Positions 51,853-60,975 are shown, numbered from the stretch's first letter. The stretch is 64,000 bases of DNA from Streptomyces sp. NBC_00654 (GCF_026341775.1 NZ_JAPEOB010000001.1:1054001-1118000); one strand, 5' to 3'. Numbers and translations are program-made. Notes: generated by a model from the sequence alone, not told the origin.

Positions 51853-52935
51853 ATGCATGTACCCGACGGATTCATCGACGCACCCGTCTCCGTGGCCGCG
51901 GGAGTCGTCGCCGCGGGCGCCGTCGCCGTCAGCCTCCGCGGGGCCCGCCGTGAACTGGACGAGCGCACCGCACCCCTCGCGGGCCTGGTGGCCGCCTTCA
52001 TCTTCGCCGTGCAGATGCTGAACTTCCCGGTCGCCGCGGGTACCAGCGGCCACCTGCTGGGCGGGGCGCTGGCCGCGATCCTCGTCGGGCCGTACACCGG
52101 GGTGCTCTGTATCTCCGTCGTCCTGCTGATGCAGGGCATCCTCTTCGCGGACGGCGGCCTCACCGCGCTCGGAGTCAACATCACCGTGATGGGTGTGGTC
52201 ACCGTGGTCGTCGCGTACGCCCTGTTCCGCGGACTGACCGGGATACTGCCGCGCACCAGCCGTTCGGCCACCGCCGCCGCGTTCGTCGCCGCCCTGGTCT
52301 CCGTACCCGCCGCGGCCTGCGCCTTCACCTTGATCTACTGGATCGGCGGCACCACCGACATTCCGATCGGCAAGGTCCTGACCGCGATGGTCGGCGTCCA
52401 TGTGCTGATCGGTGTCGGGGAGGCCGTGATCACCGCGCTGACCGTGGGCGCCGTCATCGCCGTCCGCCCCGACCTCGTGCACGCCGCCCGTGGACTCGCC
52501 GCCCCGCTCAAGCTCCGCGTCGACGGCGAGCTGATCGACGCCCCGGTCACCTCCGGCTCCTCCGCCGCACCCGCCCCGGCGGCCACCCGCTCCACGCACG
52601 GGATCCGGGCCGCCGGCCTGGTCACCGCCCTTCTCCTCGCGGGCTTCGTCTCCTACTACGCCTCCGCCAGCCCCGACGGCCTGGAGAAGGTCGCCGCCGA
52701 CAAGGGCATCGACAGGAAGGCCGAGGAGCACGCCGCCGCGGACTCCCCGCTCGCCGACTACGGCGTCAGGAACGTCACCGACGCCCGGATCTCCGGGGGC
52801 CTCGCCGGAGTGATCGGCGTGAGCGCCACGATCGTCGTCGGCAGCGGCGTCTTCCGGGCCGTACGCGGGAGGCGCGCCGACCGGAACGCCGGCCCGGCCG
52901 ACGACAGCGCCCACCGCACCGGAGAGAACGTCTGA
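51853..52935 (+). CDS. ECF transporter substrate-specific subunit, CbiM/NikM fused to N domain
   Basis: 360 aa. It starts MHVPDGFIDAPV, where His2 and the N-terminus form the metal site in NikM/CbiM. About six helices are followed by a PDGLEKVAA region and a last helix (the CbiN/NikN domain), so this is an M-N fusion. It imports Ni2+ or Co2+ with the Q and O subunits below. The Nur-like box suggests nickel. Confidence 0.93.
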   Translation: MHVPDGFIDAPVSVAAGVVAAGAVAVSLRGARRELDERTAPLAGLVAAFIFAVQMLNFPVAAGTSGHLLGGALAAILVGPYTGVLCISVVLLMQGILFADGGLTALGVNITVMGVVTVVVAYALFRGLTGILPRTSRSATAAAFVAALVSVPAAACAFTLIYWIGGTTDIPIGKVLTAMVGVHVLIGVGEAVITALTVGAVIAVRPDLVHAARGLAAPLKLRVDGELIDAPVTSGSSAAPAPAATRSTHGIRAAGLVTALLLAGFVSYYASASPDGLEKVAADKGIDRKAEEHAAADSPLADYGVRNVTDARISGGLAGVIGVSATIVVGSGVFRAVRGRRADRNAGPADDSAHRTGENV

Positions 52936-52936
52936 C

Positions 52937-53698
52937 ATGGGCGCCGGTCACGCCCACAAGCTCTACCGGCACGGACACTCACCCGTCCACGACCTGCCCC
53001 CGCACTGCAAGCTCGTCGCCGTCCTCTGCTTCGTCATCGTGGTCGTCACCACCCCGCGCGAGGCGATGTGGGCCTTCGCGCTGTACGCGGCCCTGCTCGG
53101 CGCCGTCGCCGCCATGGCCCGTATCCCCGCCGGATTCCTGCTGAAGCGGCTGGTCATCGAGGTGCCGTTCGTCGCGTTCGCGCTGCTCATGCCGTTCGTG
53201 GTGCCCGGTGAGCAGACCGAGGTCCTCGGGCTCTCCGTCAGCGTCCCCGGCCTCTGGGGCGCCTGGAACGTCCTCGCCAAGGGCACCCTCGGCGTCGCCG
53301 CGTCCGTGATCCTCGCGTCCACCACCGAGCTGCGGTCCCTGCTGCTGGGCCTCCAGCGGCTGAGAATGCCGCCCCTGCTCGTCCAGATCGCGTCCTTCAT
53401 GATCCGGTACGGGGATGTCATCACCGGCGAGATGCGGCGGATGTCGATCGCCCGGCGCTCCCGGGGCTTCGAGGCGCGCGGAGTACGCCATTGGAGTGTC
53501 CTCGCCAAATCGGCGGGCGCCCTGTTCATCCGGTCCTACGAGCGCGGCGAACGCGTCCACCTCGCGATGGTCAGCCGCGGCTACACCGGCACCATGCCGG
53601 TCATCGACGAGGTGACGGCCACCCGGACCCAGTGGGCGTACGCCTCGGCGCTCCCCGTGCTCGCCCTCGTCATCTGTCTGCTGGGACGGTCCCTATGA
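52937..53698 (+). CDS. ECF transporter transmembrane subunit (CbiQ/NikQ)
   Basis: 253 aa from ATG 52937, one base after the MN stop. Several membrane helices and the coupling motif MSIARRSRGFEARG (Ala-Arg-Gly helix) and FIRSYERGERVHLAMVSRGYTG needed to contact the ATPase. The scaffold T subunit of the transporter. Confidence 0.93.
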   Translation: MGAGHAHKLYRHGHSPVHDLPPHCKLVAVLCFVIVVVTTPREAMWAFALYAALLGAVAAMARIPAGFLLKRLVIEVPFVAFALLMPFVVPGEQTEVLGLSVSVPGLWGAWNVLAKGTLGVAASVILASTTELRSLLLGLQRLRMPPLLVQIASFMIRYGDVITGEMRRMSIARRSRGFEARGVRHWSVLAKSAGALFIRSYERGERVHLAMVSRGYTGTMPVIDEVTATRTQWAYASALPVLALVICLLGRSL

Positions 53699-54477
53699 AC
53701 AGCCCCCCGTCCGCGGCCCCCGCGCAGCCCCTCTCGCTGGAGGTCAGCGGTCTCGCGTACGCCTATCCCGACGGCCACCAGGCCCTGTTCGGCGTCGACC
53801 TCACCGTGGCCCGCGGCGAACGGGTCGCCCTCCTCGGGCCCAACGGGGCGGGCAAGACCACCCTCGTACTCCACCTCAACGGCATCCTCGACGCGGGCGC
53901 GGGCACCGTGCGCGTCGCCGGGCTCCCCGTGGCGAAGCGGAACCTCGCCGAGATCCGCCGCCGCGTCGGCATCGTCTTCCAGGACCCCGACGACCAGCTC
54001 TTCATGCCGACCGTCCGGGAGGACGTCGCCTTCGGGCCCGCGGCGGCCGGACTGCGCGGCCCCGAACTGGAGGAGCGGGTCCGCCTCGCGCTCAAGCAGG
54101 TCGGCATGGAGGAGTACGCGGACAGGCCGCCGCACCATCTGTCGTTCGGGCAGCGCCGCCGTGTCGCCGTGGCCACCGTTCTCGCCATGCGGCCGGAGAT
54201 CCTCGTCCTGGACGAACCCTCGTCCAACCTCGACCCCGCCTCGCGCCGCGAACTCGCCGACATCCTGCGCTCCTTGGACGTCACCGTGCTCATGGTCACG
54301 CACGATCTGCCGTACGCCCTGGAACTGTGCCCGCGAGCCGTCATCCTCAGCGAGGGCGTCATCGCCGCCGACGACCCCACGCGGGATCTGCTCTGCGACG
54401 GGGAACTGATGCGCGCGCACCGGCTGGAGCTGCCCTTCGGCTTCGACCCGCGCTCCGTATCCGTCAACGGGGGGTGA
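53695..54477 (+). CDS. ECF transporter ATPase (CbiO/NikO)
   Basis: 260 aa; ATG 53695 overlaps the Q gene (ATGA). Walker A GPNGAGKTT, Q-loop FQDPDDQLF (typical of metal ECF ATPases), signature LSFGQRRRV (in place of LSGGQ), Walker B ILVLDEPSSNLD, and switch VTHD. It energises Ni/Co uptake. Confidence 0.96.
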   Translation: MNSPPSAAPAQPLSLEVSGLAYAYPDGHQALFGVDLTVARGERVALLGPNGAGKTTLVLHLNGILDAGAGTVRVAGLPVAKRNLAEIRRRVGIVFQDPDDQLFMPTVREDVAFGPAAAGLRGPELEERVRLALKQVGMEEYADRPPHHLSFGQRRRVAVATVLAMRPEILVLDEPSSNLDPASRRELADILRSLDVTVLMVTHDLPYALELCPRAVILSEGVIAADDPTRDLLCDGELMRAHRLELPFGFDPRSVSVNGG

Positions 54478-54520
54478 CCCGCCACGCGTCCGGCACGCGG
54501 CGCGATGCACCATGGGGGGT

Positions 54521-55708
54521 ATGAGCGGGAGCGCAGGAGCAGGCGTGGACGTACGGGGCACGGTGGCACCCGGATTCGAACCGGTTGGGGACGCTTTCGT
54601 CCGTAACTTCGAGCGGCGCGGGGAGCGCGGTGCGGCCGTCACGGTCTACCGCCACGGGCGCAAGGTCGTGGATCTGTGGGCCGGTACGAAGGATGTCGAC
54701 GGCACCGAACCGTGGGCCGTCGACACCGTGCAGGTCGTCCGCTCGGCCGGAAAGGGCATCGCCGCCGCCGTACCGCTGATGCTGCACCAGCGCGGGCAGG
54801 TCGACCTGGACGCCCCGGTCGGCACGTACTGGCCGGAGTTCAAGGCGAACGGCAAGGAACGCGTCCTGGTCCGCCACCTCCTCGCCCACCGGGCCGGAGT
54901 GCCCGCACTGGACCGCGTCCTGACCCCCGCGGAGGCCGCCGACGGGGTCTCCGGGGCGCGGGCCGTCGCCGCCCAGCGCCCGCAGTGGGAGCCCGGCACC
55001 GACCACGGTTACCACGCCCAGACCTACAGCTGGCTCATCGGCGAACTGGTACGCCGGGCCACCGGCCGGACCATCGGCCGCTGGATCGCCGAGGAGATCG
55101 CCCGCCCGCTCGGCCTGGACTTCTGGTTCGGGCTCCCTGTCGAGGAGGCCCACCGCGTCGGCCGGATCGGCCCGGTCGAACCGCCGCCCGCCGAGGCCGG
55201 GGGCGGCATCCTGCGCGTGCGCCCCAAGCGCAGCGTCACCGAGGCCTACCGCGACCCGGAATCCCTCACCCGCCGGGCCTTCGGGGCGATCGATCCGTTC
55301 CCCGACGAGAACGACGCCGCCTACCGGGCCGCCGAACTCCCCGCCTCCAACGGCATCGCCACCGCCCGCGCCCTGGCCCGCTGCTATGCCGCGATGATCG
55401 GCGAGGTCGACGGCCACCGGCTGTTCGCCCCGGCCACGCTCACCCTCGCCCGTACCGAGGAATCCGCCGGCCCGGACCGGGTGCTGGTCGTCGGCACCCG
55501 CTTCGGCCTCGGCTACATGCTGCACGGCCCGGCCGCCCCGCTGCTGGCCCCCGGCTCCTTCGGACACCCGGGCCGGGGCGGCTCGCTCGGGTTCGCCGAC
55601 CCCGAATCCGGCATCGCCCTCGGCTATGTGACGAACGGTCTGCAGAAGGGAGTTACCGCCGACCCCCGTGCCCAGGCACTGGTCAGAGCAGTACGGTCGG
55701 CCCTATGA
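54521..55708 (+). CDS. Serine hydrolase (beta-lactamase family, EstB-like)
   Basis: 395 aa from ATG 54521 (ATG 54512 also in frame). Nucleophile motif SAGKGI (SxxK near residue 78), a YxN-like Tyr in YHAQTYSWLIGELV (usual for EstB), and GHPGRGGSLGFAD near the C-terminus. No signal peptide, so probably cytoplasmic esterase rather than a peptidoglycan enzyme. Coupled to the SDR downstream. Confidence 0.88.
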   Translation: MSGSAGAGVDVRGTVAPGFEPVGDAFVRNFERRGERGAAVTVYRHGRKVVDLWAGTKDVDGTEPWAVDTVQVVRSAGKGIAAAVPLMLHQRGQVDLDAPVGTYWPEFKANGKERVLVRHLLAHRAGVPALDRVLTPAEAADGVSGARAVAAQRPQWEPGTDHGYHAQTYSWLIGELVRRATGRTIGRWIAEEIARPLGLDFWFGLPVEEAHRVGRIGPVEPPPAEAGGGILRVRPKRSVTEAYRDPESLTRRAFGAIDPFPDENDAAYRAAELPASNGIATARALARCYAAMIGEVDGHRLFAPATLTLARTEESAGPDRVLVVGTRFGLGYMLHGPAAPLLAPGSFGHPGRGGSLGFADPESGIALGYVTNGLQKGVTADPRAQALVRAVRSAL

Positions 55709-56490
55709 CTCCTTCCCGCTTCGACGGTCACCGTGTCCTCATCACCGGCGCCGGCCAGGGCATCGGCGCGGCGACCGCCCGCCGCCTGGCCGCCGAGGGC
55801 GCCGCCGTACTGGTCACCGACCTGGACGCCACCCGCGCGGAGAACACCGCCGAGCGGATACGCGCGGCGGGCGGCACCGCCGAGTCCCTGCCCTGCGACG
55901 TCGGCGACCGCCGGGCCGTCGAAGCGGCCGTCGCCCACGCCGTCACCGCCTTCGGCGGGCTGGACGTGCTGGTCAACAACGCCTTCTCGGCCGGTGCGGA
56001 CACCCCGCTCTTCGAGGACGAGACGGACGAGGTCTGGCAGCGGGACCTGGACATCACCCTGACCGGCCCGTACCGCTGCTCGCGCGCCGCCCTGCCGCAC
56101 CTGGTGGCCTCGGGCCGGGGCGCGATCGTCAACATCGGCTCGGTCAACGGCGAACAGGACTTCGGCGGCCACGCCTACAGCGCCGCCAAGGCGGGCCTGG
56201 CCAGCCTGACCCGCACCCTGGCGGGCCACGCGGGCCCCCGGGGCGTCCGCGTCAACCTGGTGGCCCCCGGCACGATCCGCACCCCCGCCTGGGCGGGCCG
56301 CGAAGCGGAACTGGACCGGATCGCCACCCTCTACCCCCTGGGCCGCATCGGTGAGCCCGACGACATCGCGTCCGCCGTCGCCTTCCTCGCCTCGCACGAG
56401 GCGTCCTGGATCACGGGCACGACCCTGCGCGTGGACGGCGGGCTGCTGGGCGTGAACACGGGGTTCCGGAGGGCGGTGGCGGAGGGGTAG
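55705..56490 (+). CDS. Short-chain dehydrogenase/reductase
   Basis: 261 aa; ATG 55705 overlaps the hydrolase stop. TGAGQGIGAATARRLAAEGA (coenzyme), NNAFSAG, IGSVNG (Ser), YSAAKAG (Tyr/Lys), and PGTIRTPAW. A normal classical SDR; the substrate is unknown. Confidence 0.93.
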   Translation: MTPSRFDGHRVLITGAGQGIGAATARRLAAEGAAVLVTDLDATRAENTAERIRAAGGTAESLPCDVGDRRAVEAAVAHAVTAFGGLDVLVNNAFSAGADTPLFEDETDEVWQRDLDITLTGPYRCSRAALPHLVASGRGAIVNIGSVNGEQDFGGHAYSAAKAGLASLTRTLAGHAGPRGVRVNLVAPGTIRTPAWAGREAELDRIATLYPLGRIGEPDDIASAVAFLASHEASWITGTTLRVDGGLLGVNTGFRRAVAEG

Positions 56491-56642
56491 GGGCGGCCGG
56501 GCGCGGGGGACCGGATCGCCCGGTACGTCGTGTGCGCCCGGAGCGGGGGCGGGTTCGCGGGGGCGTCCGCGTGTTCCGTGTGCTCCCTGCCTGACTCCGC
56601 ACGCCCTAATTTGCCGACATCATGTCGGTATCTACTCGGGGC

Positions 56643-57137
56643 ATGACCACACTCACCGGACCACCCTTACCGACCGTCGGCCCCGAGGGCGTCAACCCCT
56701 CGATCCGCATCGTGTCCCGCGACTCACCCATGGCCATCGGCCGCACCGATGTGATCACCGAGATCCTGTCCTCCGACGTGATGTGCCCGCCGATCGGTGC
56801 CGGAGTCCTCGCCCTGCAGTGCCGCGAGGACGACACCGCCCTGATCGGCGCCGTGAGCGCACTCGGTGACCCCGCCGCACACCGTGAGGCAACGGCCGAG
56901 CGGATGTTCCTCCACGTCCTGCAGGGGCATTGCAACAGTCCCATCGCGGGGTACGCCCAGGTCGAGCGCAACGGTGACCTGTCGCTGCGGGCCAAGGTCT
57001 TCACGCCCGACGGCAAGACCGTCCTCAACGCCCATGAGTGGGCCGGCCGGCTCGACCCGGCGACCCTCGGCACATCCGTCGCTGTCAGCCTGCTGCGTCA
57101 GGGTGCCCGGGAGCTGATCGACGGCATCGCGCACTGA
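56643..57137 (+). CDS. Internally deleted hydroxymethylbilane synthase-like protein
   Basis: 164 aa from ATG 56643 (ATG 56622 also open). The first part, [20 protein letters not shown], matches the HemC N-terminus (LRIxTRxSPLAL). The next, [20 protein letters not shown], matches residues ~190-210, so ~160 residues, including most of the catalytic core, are missing. The C-terminal domain is complete with [20 protein letters not shown], keeping the cysteine that binds the dipyrromethane cofactor in true HemC. It cannot be active as HemC in the usual way. It could be a relic with a new use or a decaying gene. HemC proper is ~310 aa. Confidence 0.8.
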   Translation: MTTLTGPPLPTVGPEGVNPSIRIVSRDSPMAIGRTDVITEILSSDVMCPPIGAGVLALQCREDDTALIGAVSALGDPAAHREATAERMFLHVLQGHCNSPIAGYAQVERNGDLSLRAKVFTPDGKTVLNAHEWAGRLDPATLGTSVAVSLLRQGARELIDGIAH

Positions 57138-57199
57138 CCGCCCGTACGACTCGGGGGCCGGGGCCGGGCCAAGGGCCGGGGCGATGACAGCATGGAGTA

Positions 57200-57769
57200 A
57201 TGACGACGAACCACGAGGAACCCCCGGAAATCCCCGCTCCGGACCCGGCGCCCCGGCCTTCCGGGGCCCCCGTCCACGAGGACCTCCTTGCGGCGAAGGC
57301 GCTGGTGTACGACCCGTTGGGGTTCGTGTGCTCACGGCCGGTGGCGGAGGCGGAGAGCGCCGAGTACGGGGCGTACGGATTCACCCTGGACGGCCGCTCC
57401 GTCAGGTTCCGCGCGGCCAGGACGACACCGAAGAAGGCCGGCCAGTTCGTCACCCTGTGGCAGAGGTCCGGGGACGGCCCGATCCGGCCCTTCGACGCCG
57501 AGGACGGCATCGACCTCGTCGTCATCAGCACCCGTGAGGGCGGGCACTTCGGGCAGTTCGTCTTCCCGCGCGAGGTGCTCTGCGAGCGGGACATCATGTC
57601 GAGGAACGGTACGGGCGGAAAGCGCGGGTTCCGCGTCTACCCGCCCTGGGCGACGACGACGAACCGCCAGGCGGGCAGAACGCAGACCTGGCAGCTGAAC
57701 CACTACCTCCCCGTCGGGGAGGACGGACCGGCCGACACCGACCGCGCCCGCGCGCTCTATCACCCGTAA
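57200..57769 (+). CDS. MepB family protein
   Basis: 189 aa from ATG 57200. Family motifs: TPKKAGQFVTLWQRSGDGPI, IDLVVISTREGGHFGQFVFP, RNGTGGKRGFRVYPPWATTT and TQTWQLNHYLP. MepB was first seen in a multidrug-efflux operon; its function is not known. No repressor/efflux genes neighbour it here. Confidence 0.9.
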   Translation: MTTNHEEPPEIPAPDPAPRPSGAPVHEDLLAAKALVYDPLGFVCSRPVAEAESAEYGAYGFTLDGRSVRFRAARTTPKKAGQFVTLWQRSGDGPIRPFDAEDGIDLVVISTREGGHFGQFVFPREVLCERDIMSRNGTGGKRGFRVYPPWATTTNRQAGRTQTWQLNHYLPVGEDGPADTDRARALYHP

Positions 57770-57914
57770 AGGCTGTCCCGGAACGGAACGGGCCACCGCT
57801 TTCCGCCGACGGCCGACTTGCCGTACACCCGGGCGCTCCGTCTTGCGACTGCCTACGATGGAAGGGGAGTTGGCCCACACTCCCCACGGGAATCCAGCAC
57901 GTCGAAGGAGTCGG

Positions 57915-58271
57915 ATGCAGCTCGCCCTGCGGATCGAAGAGGACCGGGACCACCGCGAACTGCTGGCGCTGCGCACCTGGCTGAACCGGTCTGACGACCT
58001 GCGCGGGCGGGCCGGCCTCGCACCGCAGGGGCCGCTCTCCCCCGGGGACATGGGCGCCGGCCTGGACCTGATCAACGTCGTCCTCGCGAACGGCATCGCC
58101 CTCGGCAGCCTCGTCACCGCAGTCGCCACCTGGCGCGCCACCCGCCCCGGCCGCCCCGCCGTACGCATCGAGGTGAACGGCGTGACCGTCACCGTCGACA
58201 CCGACGACCCGGAGACGATCACCCGGGTCACCGAGGCACTGCGTGGCGACGGCTCCGCGGCCGATTCCTGA
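57915..58271 (+). CDS. Second EACC1-type protein, without an effector next to it
   Basis: 118 aa from ATG 57915 (AAGGAG upstream). It shows the same plan as the EACC1 at 27607: acidic N-terminal strand and helix (RIEEDRDHRELLALRTWLNR), the Pro-Gly turn (GPLSPGDMGAGLDLINVVLA), a hydrophobic helix (GIALGSLVTAVATWRATRPG), then a strand with a basic Val/Thr rich tail (VRIEVNGVTVTVDTDDPETI). The GC content is normal, unlike the first copy. Caspase, trypsin or other effector genes usual for the family are not adjacent; MepB and an XRE/DUF397 pair are. Confidence 0.75.
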   Translation: MQLALRIEEDRDHRELLALRTWLNRSDDLRGRAGLAPQGPLSPGDMGAGLDLINVVLANGIALGSLVTAVATWRATRPGRPAVRIEVNGVTVTVDTDDPETITRVTEALRGDGSAADS

Positions 58272-58321
58272 GACGTGCGCGGTGCTCCGGCACGGGGGCT
58301 CAGGCGCTGTTGCCCGTCAGC

Positions 58322-58519
58322 CTAGGAGAGCGCACCGGACGTGAGGGCCGACATGAAGGCACTCCACGCCGAGGCCGCGTAGAACTGGGTCCCCTCGTCG
58401 CGGCACTTGCTGTCTCGTACGGCACGCCCCTGGTCGGTCGTGCGGGCGACTTCGAGGCAGTTGCCCTGCTGGTCGGAGTAGGACGACTTGCGGAACGAGC
58501 TGGTGATCTCGGGGGTCAC
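58322..58519 (-). CDS. DUF397 protein
   Basis: 65 aa from GTG 58519, overlapping the XRE stop (GTGA). Standard form: SFRKSSYSDQQGNCLEVART, AVRDSK, and SAWSAFMSAL. Partner of the XRE regulator upstream. Confidence 0.92.
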   Translation of the reverse strand: MTPEITSSFRKSSYSDQQGNCLEVARTTDQGRAVRDSKCRDEGTQFYAASAWSAFMSALTSGALS

Positions 58520-59394
58520 GATGCCTCTTTCGTATGTCCGGACGCTTCTTCGAGGATATGCCGAATGCGGTCGGCGCTCTCCTGCGGTGACAGTGCGGCC
58601 GAGCGCAGGAGGTCGAACACGTTGACGTAGAGAGCGAGATCTTCGGGAGCCTCCACCACGGTGGTGTGGGCGACGGTCTGCACTGTCACCGCTTCCACGA
58701 TGGGTTCCACGCCGAACGAGAAGGCGGCGAACGCGCCGGACATCCCCGCGCTCTTGCTGGCCGCGCGGGGCAGGATCTGCACGGTGACGTTCTGGCGGCT
58801 CCCTGCCTCCAGCAGGCGGAGCAACTGGCCCCTGCACACTGTCGGATCGTGCGGCAACGAGGCTATGGCGGGTTCCCAGATGATCGCGGTGAAGTGGACG
58901 CCGCCCTGCTCGATCCTCTTCTGCCGTTCCTGGCGGACCTTCACCAGAGCGGCGACGGTCTCCTGGGCGATGAAGGTCGGGCCCGACGTGATGACCGATT
59001 CGGCGTACTCCGCCGTCTGCAACAACCCGGGGATGAGCGCGGGTTCCCACGACCGGATGTAGGAGGCGTCGCTTTCCAGGGTGATGTAATCCGCGTAGTC
59101 CGGCCGGACGGCCTCCTGATGGTCGACCCACCAGCCGCGCTGGTTACTCGTACGCGCCAGCCGCTCAAGCCGACTGCGTTCGTCCCCGTCCTGCACTCCG
59201 TAGCAGTCCATCAACGCCCGGACTTCCAGAGCGGAGGCCGAAACCTGTCCGCCTTCCAGCCTGCTCACCTTGGAGACCGACTTCATGATCGCTTCGGCGG
59301 CCACTGACTGATCCACGCCTGCGGCCTCCCGATGGCGCTTCAGGGCCGAGCCCAGCCGTCGACTGCGGACGGTCGGCCTCCCACCTGCGGGCAT
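58516..59394 (-). CDS. XRE family regulator (DUF5753 type)
   Basis: 292 aa from ATG 59394 (AGAGGAGA upstream; a longer ATG at 59469 is less likely). HTH: RLGSALKRHREAAGVDQSVA, KSVSKVSRLEGGQVSAS. The C-terminal domain has IRSWEPALIPGLLQTAEYAE and TAIIWEPAI. A second XRE/DUF397 set in the window. Two dyads are upstream (59476-59489 and 59531-59548). Confidence 0.92.
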   Translation of the reverse strand: MPAGGRPTVRSRRLGSALKRHREAAGVDQSVAAEAIMKSVSKVSRLEGGQVSASALEVRALMDCYGVQDGDERSRLERLARTSNQRGWWVDHQEAVRPDYADYITLESDASYIRSWEPALIPGLLQTAEYAESVITSGPTFIAQETVAALVKVRQERQKRIEQGGVHFTAIIWEPAIASLPHDPTVCRGQLLRLLEAGSRQNVTVQILPRAASKSAGMSGAFAAFSFGVEPIVEAVTVQTVAHTTVVEAPEDLALYVNVFDLLRSAALSPQESADRIRHILEEASGHTKEAS

Positions 59395-59733
59395 GTTGTC
59401 TCCTCTCAACGTGCCGCTCATCTTGCCGCGTTGGGCTGGAGCGAAGCCAGCCGGCGACTCAGCAGACAAGCCCTATCGCAAATTTGCGAGCGTTTCACTT
59501 GCAGTAGTTTGCTCACCACCTCTAACGTACGTGTGTGACGTCACGCACATGAGCGCGTGCTCTGCGTGATGAATGGTGCTCGTCAGGCGCCGCCGAAGTT
59601 CGGCGTGCGGTTCCTTCGGCTGGAACGCACGGGTTCCGAATCTTCGGCGCCCTTGGGCGAGCCGGGACAAAGAGGACCCCCGCGACCGCTGCGTGGTCCG
59701 GGGGCGTGGTCAACGCTTCGAAGGAGCGCCGAC
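59395..59733. promoter_or_regulatory. Divergent promoter region with two dyads
   Basis: The gap (339 bases) holds TCGCAAATTTGCGA at 59476-59489, a perfect 14-bp palindrome, and GTGTGTGAC/GTCACGCAC at 59531-59548, a palindrome with one mispair. Both are candidate operators for the XRE regulator. A C-rich/G-rich imperfect hairpin at 59682-59710 lies before the ATG at 59734. Confidence 0.55.
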
Positions 59734-60072
59734 ATGGTGGACCCTATCGTCCGGGCGTTCGGACGGCTTTTATGTCTCTTGCGCGGGGGGCGGCGTCACC
59801 CCTCAAATCAACAGCCCTCTCAACGAACCCTCGCTGGACAGCCGGGGACTGAACCCCCGCCTGTGCCTGGGCGCCGACTGATCATCAGTCATCGCGCCGT
59901 GGAGGTGACCCCAGGCCCCCGACCGGCTGACGGCCCGTACTCCCGTGCCGCGTACAACCGTTGGGAGCGGACCGAGAACCGGCACCGTCGAGCGCACCGT
60001 ACGGTCCTCTGGCTCGCGTGCCAGGGCATCGATGCCGGGCCGCGCATCGTCCACGGTGTGGTGGTGGGCTGA
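59734..60072 (+). CDS. Small Arg/Pro-rich hypothetical protein
   Basis: 112 aa from ATG 59734 (GAAGGAG upstream). MVDPIVRAFGRLLCLLRGGRR at the start, then Pro/Arg-rich, ending HRTVLWLACQGIDAG. Similar small proteins precede ATP-binding regulators in Streptomyces, with which this overlaps by one base. No domain is known. Confidence 0.7.
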   Translation: MVDPIVRAFGRLLCLLRGGRRHPSNQQPSQRTLAGQPGTEPPPVPGRRLIISHRAVEVTPGPRPADGPYSRAAYNRWERTENRHRRAHRTVLWLACQGIDAGPRIVHGVVVG

Positions 60073-60491
60073 TGAGTGAGGTCAAGGAGCCGCCGGTGGT
60101 GTTGCGCTGGAGCCGCCATCCGCGCCAGGTGGGCCGCGCCCGTGCGGCTCTGCGTGCGGCGTTGGCCGCCTGGGGGCTGTCGTCCGTGCAGGACTCCGCC
60201 GAACTCGTCCTCTCCGAGCTGCTGACGAATGCCGGGCGCCATGCCCGGGTGTCGCCGGGGCGGGAGATCGAGACGCGCTTCATCCCGGTCGGGGGCGGGG
60301 TTCGTATCGAGGTGCACGACGCATCGGAGGCGCCGCCCGTCACGCGTCGTGCCGCGCCGGAATCCACGGACGGGCGGGGCTTGTTCATCGTGTCGGCGCT
60401 GGCGCGGAGCTGGGGTATCGGGGAGCGGAACGGGCCGGGCAAGTTCGTCTGGGCCCATGTGGTGGCCGAGGGGGCGAGCCGTGCGCGGTGA
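60072..60491 (+). CDS. ATP-binding (anti-sigma-like) protein
   Basis: 139 aa. LVLSELLTNAGRHARVSPGR (N-box), VRIEVHDASEAPPV (G1), and DGRGLFIVSALARSWGI (G2) of the RsbW-type HATPase fold. Its stop lies after the GTG of the next gene (11-base overlap). Partner anti-anti-sigma not seen. Confidence 0.9.
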   Translation: MSEVKEPPVVLRWSRHPRQVGRARAALRAALAAWGLSSVQDSAELVLSELLTNAGRHARVSPGREIETRFIPVGGGVRIEVHDASEAPPVTRRAAPESTDGRGLFIVSALARSWGIGERNGPGKFVWAHVVAEGASRAR

Positions 60492-60975
60492 GCGTCAGGT
60501 ACCCGCAGTGCGGGTGCGGCGCGGCGACCAGGTGCGCGTCTGGGGGGAGTGGCAGGAGGTGATGGGCAATCGCCTCGAACGCTACGCGACCGGCGGGATG
60601 GCCGTGGTCCTGGACTTCCTGACGGCCTACCCGCTCCGGATTCCGGCGGCGTCCATGGTGCTGGTGGCTGCCCCGGCGGACCCGGGACCGTTATCTGCCC
60701 CGGCGGACCTGGGGCCGTTGGCCGGGCAGAAGCCGAGGCTGTGCATGGCGGATTGGGCGGTACGTGCGGACGCGTCCGGTTCACCGGTCGTCGCGGCCGA
60801 GTGCGCCTCGTGCGGCGAGTTCTGCGAGCCGTCCCCGTCGATGTCCGCCCAGCCTGTGTGGTGCGTCGATCACGCGGAGCGGACTGGGCACACAGGATTC
60901 CGGCGGATCGTCACGGACTTCGTCCGAGTCTCCGGCGGCCACGGGGAGGGGGTGGCGTGCGATGAAGGGGTGTAG
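60481..60975 (+). CDS. Hypothetical protein with a zinc-like Cys motif
   Basis: 164 aa from GTG 60481. First part RGDQVRVWGEWQEVMGNRLE, then Pro/Ala-rich; the last ~50 aa have CASCGEFCE and CVDHAERTGHTGFRRIVTDF, a Cys/His pattern that could hold zinc (DUF7848-like from memory). The third gene of the small operon 59734-60975. Confidence 0.75.
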   Translation: MRGERQVPAVRVRRGDQVRVWGEWQEVMGNRLERYATGGMAVVLDFLTAYPLRIPAASMVLVAAPADPGPLSAPADLGPLAGQKPRLCMADWAVRADASGSPVVAAECASCGEFCEPSPSMSAQPVWCVDHAERTGHTGFRRIVTDFVRVSGGHGEGVACDEGV

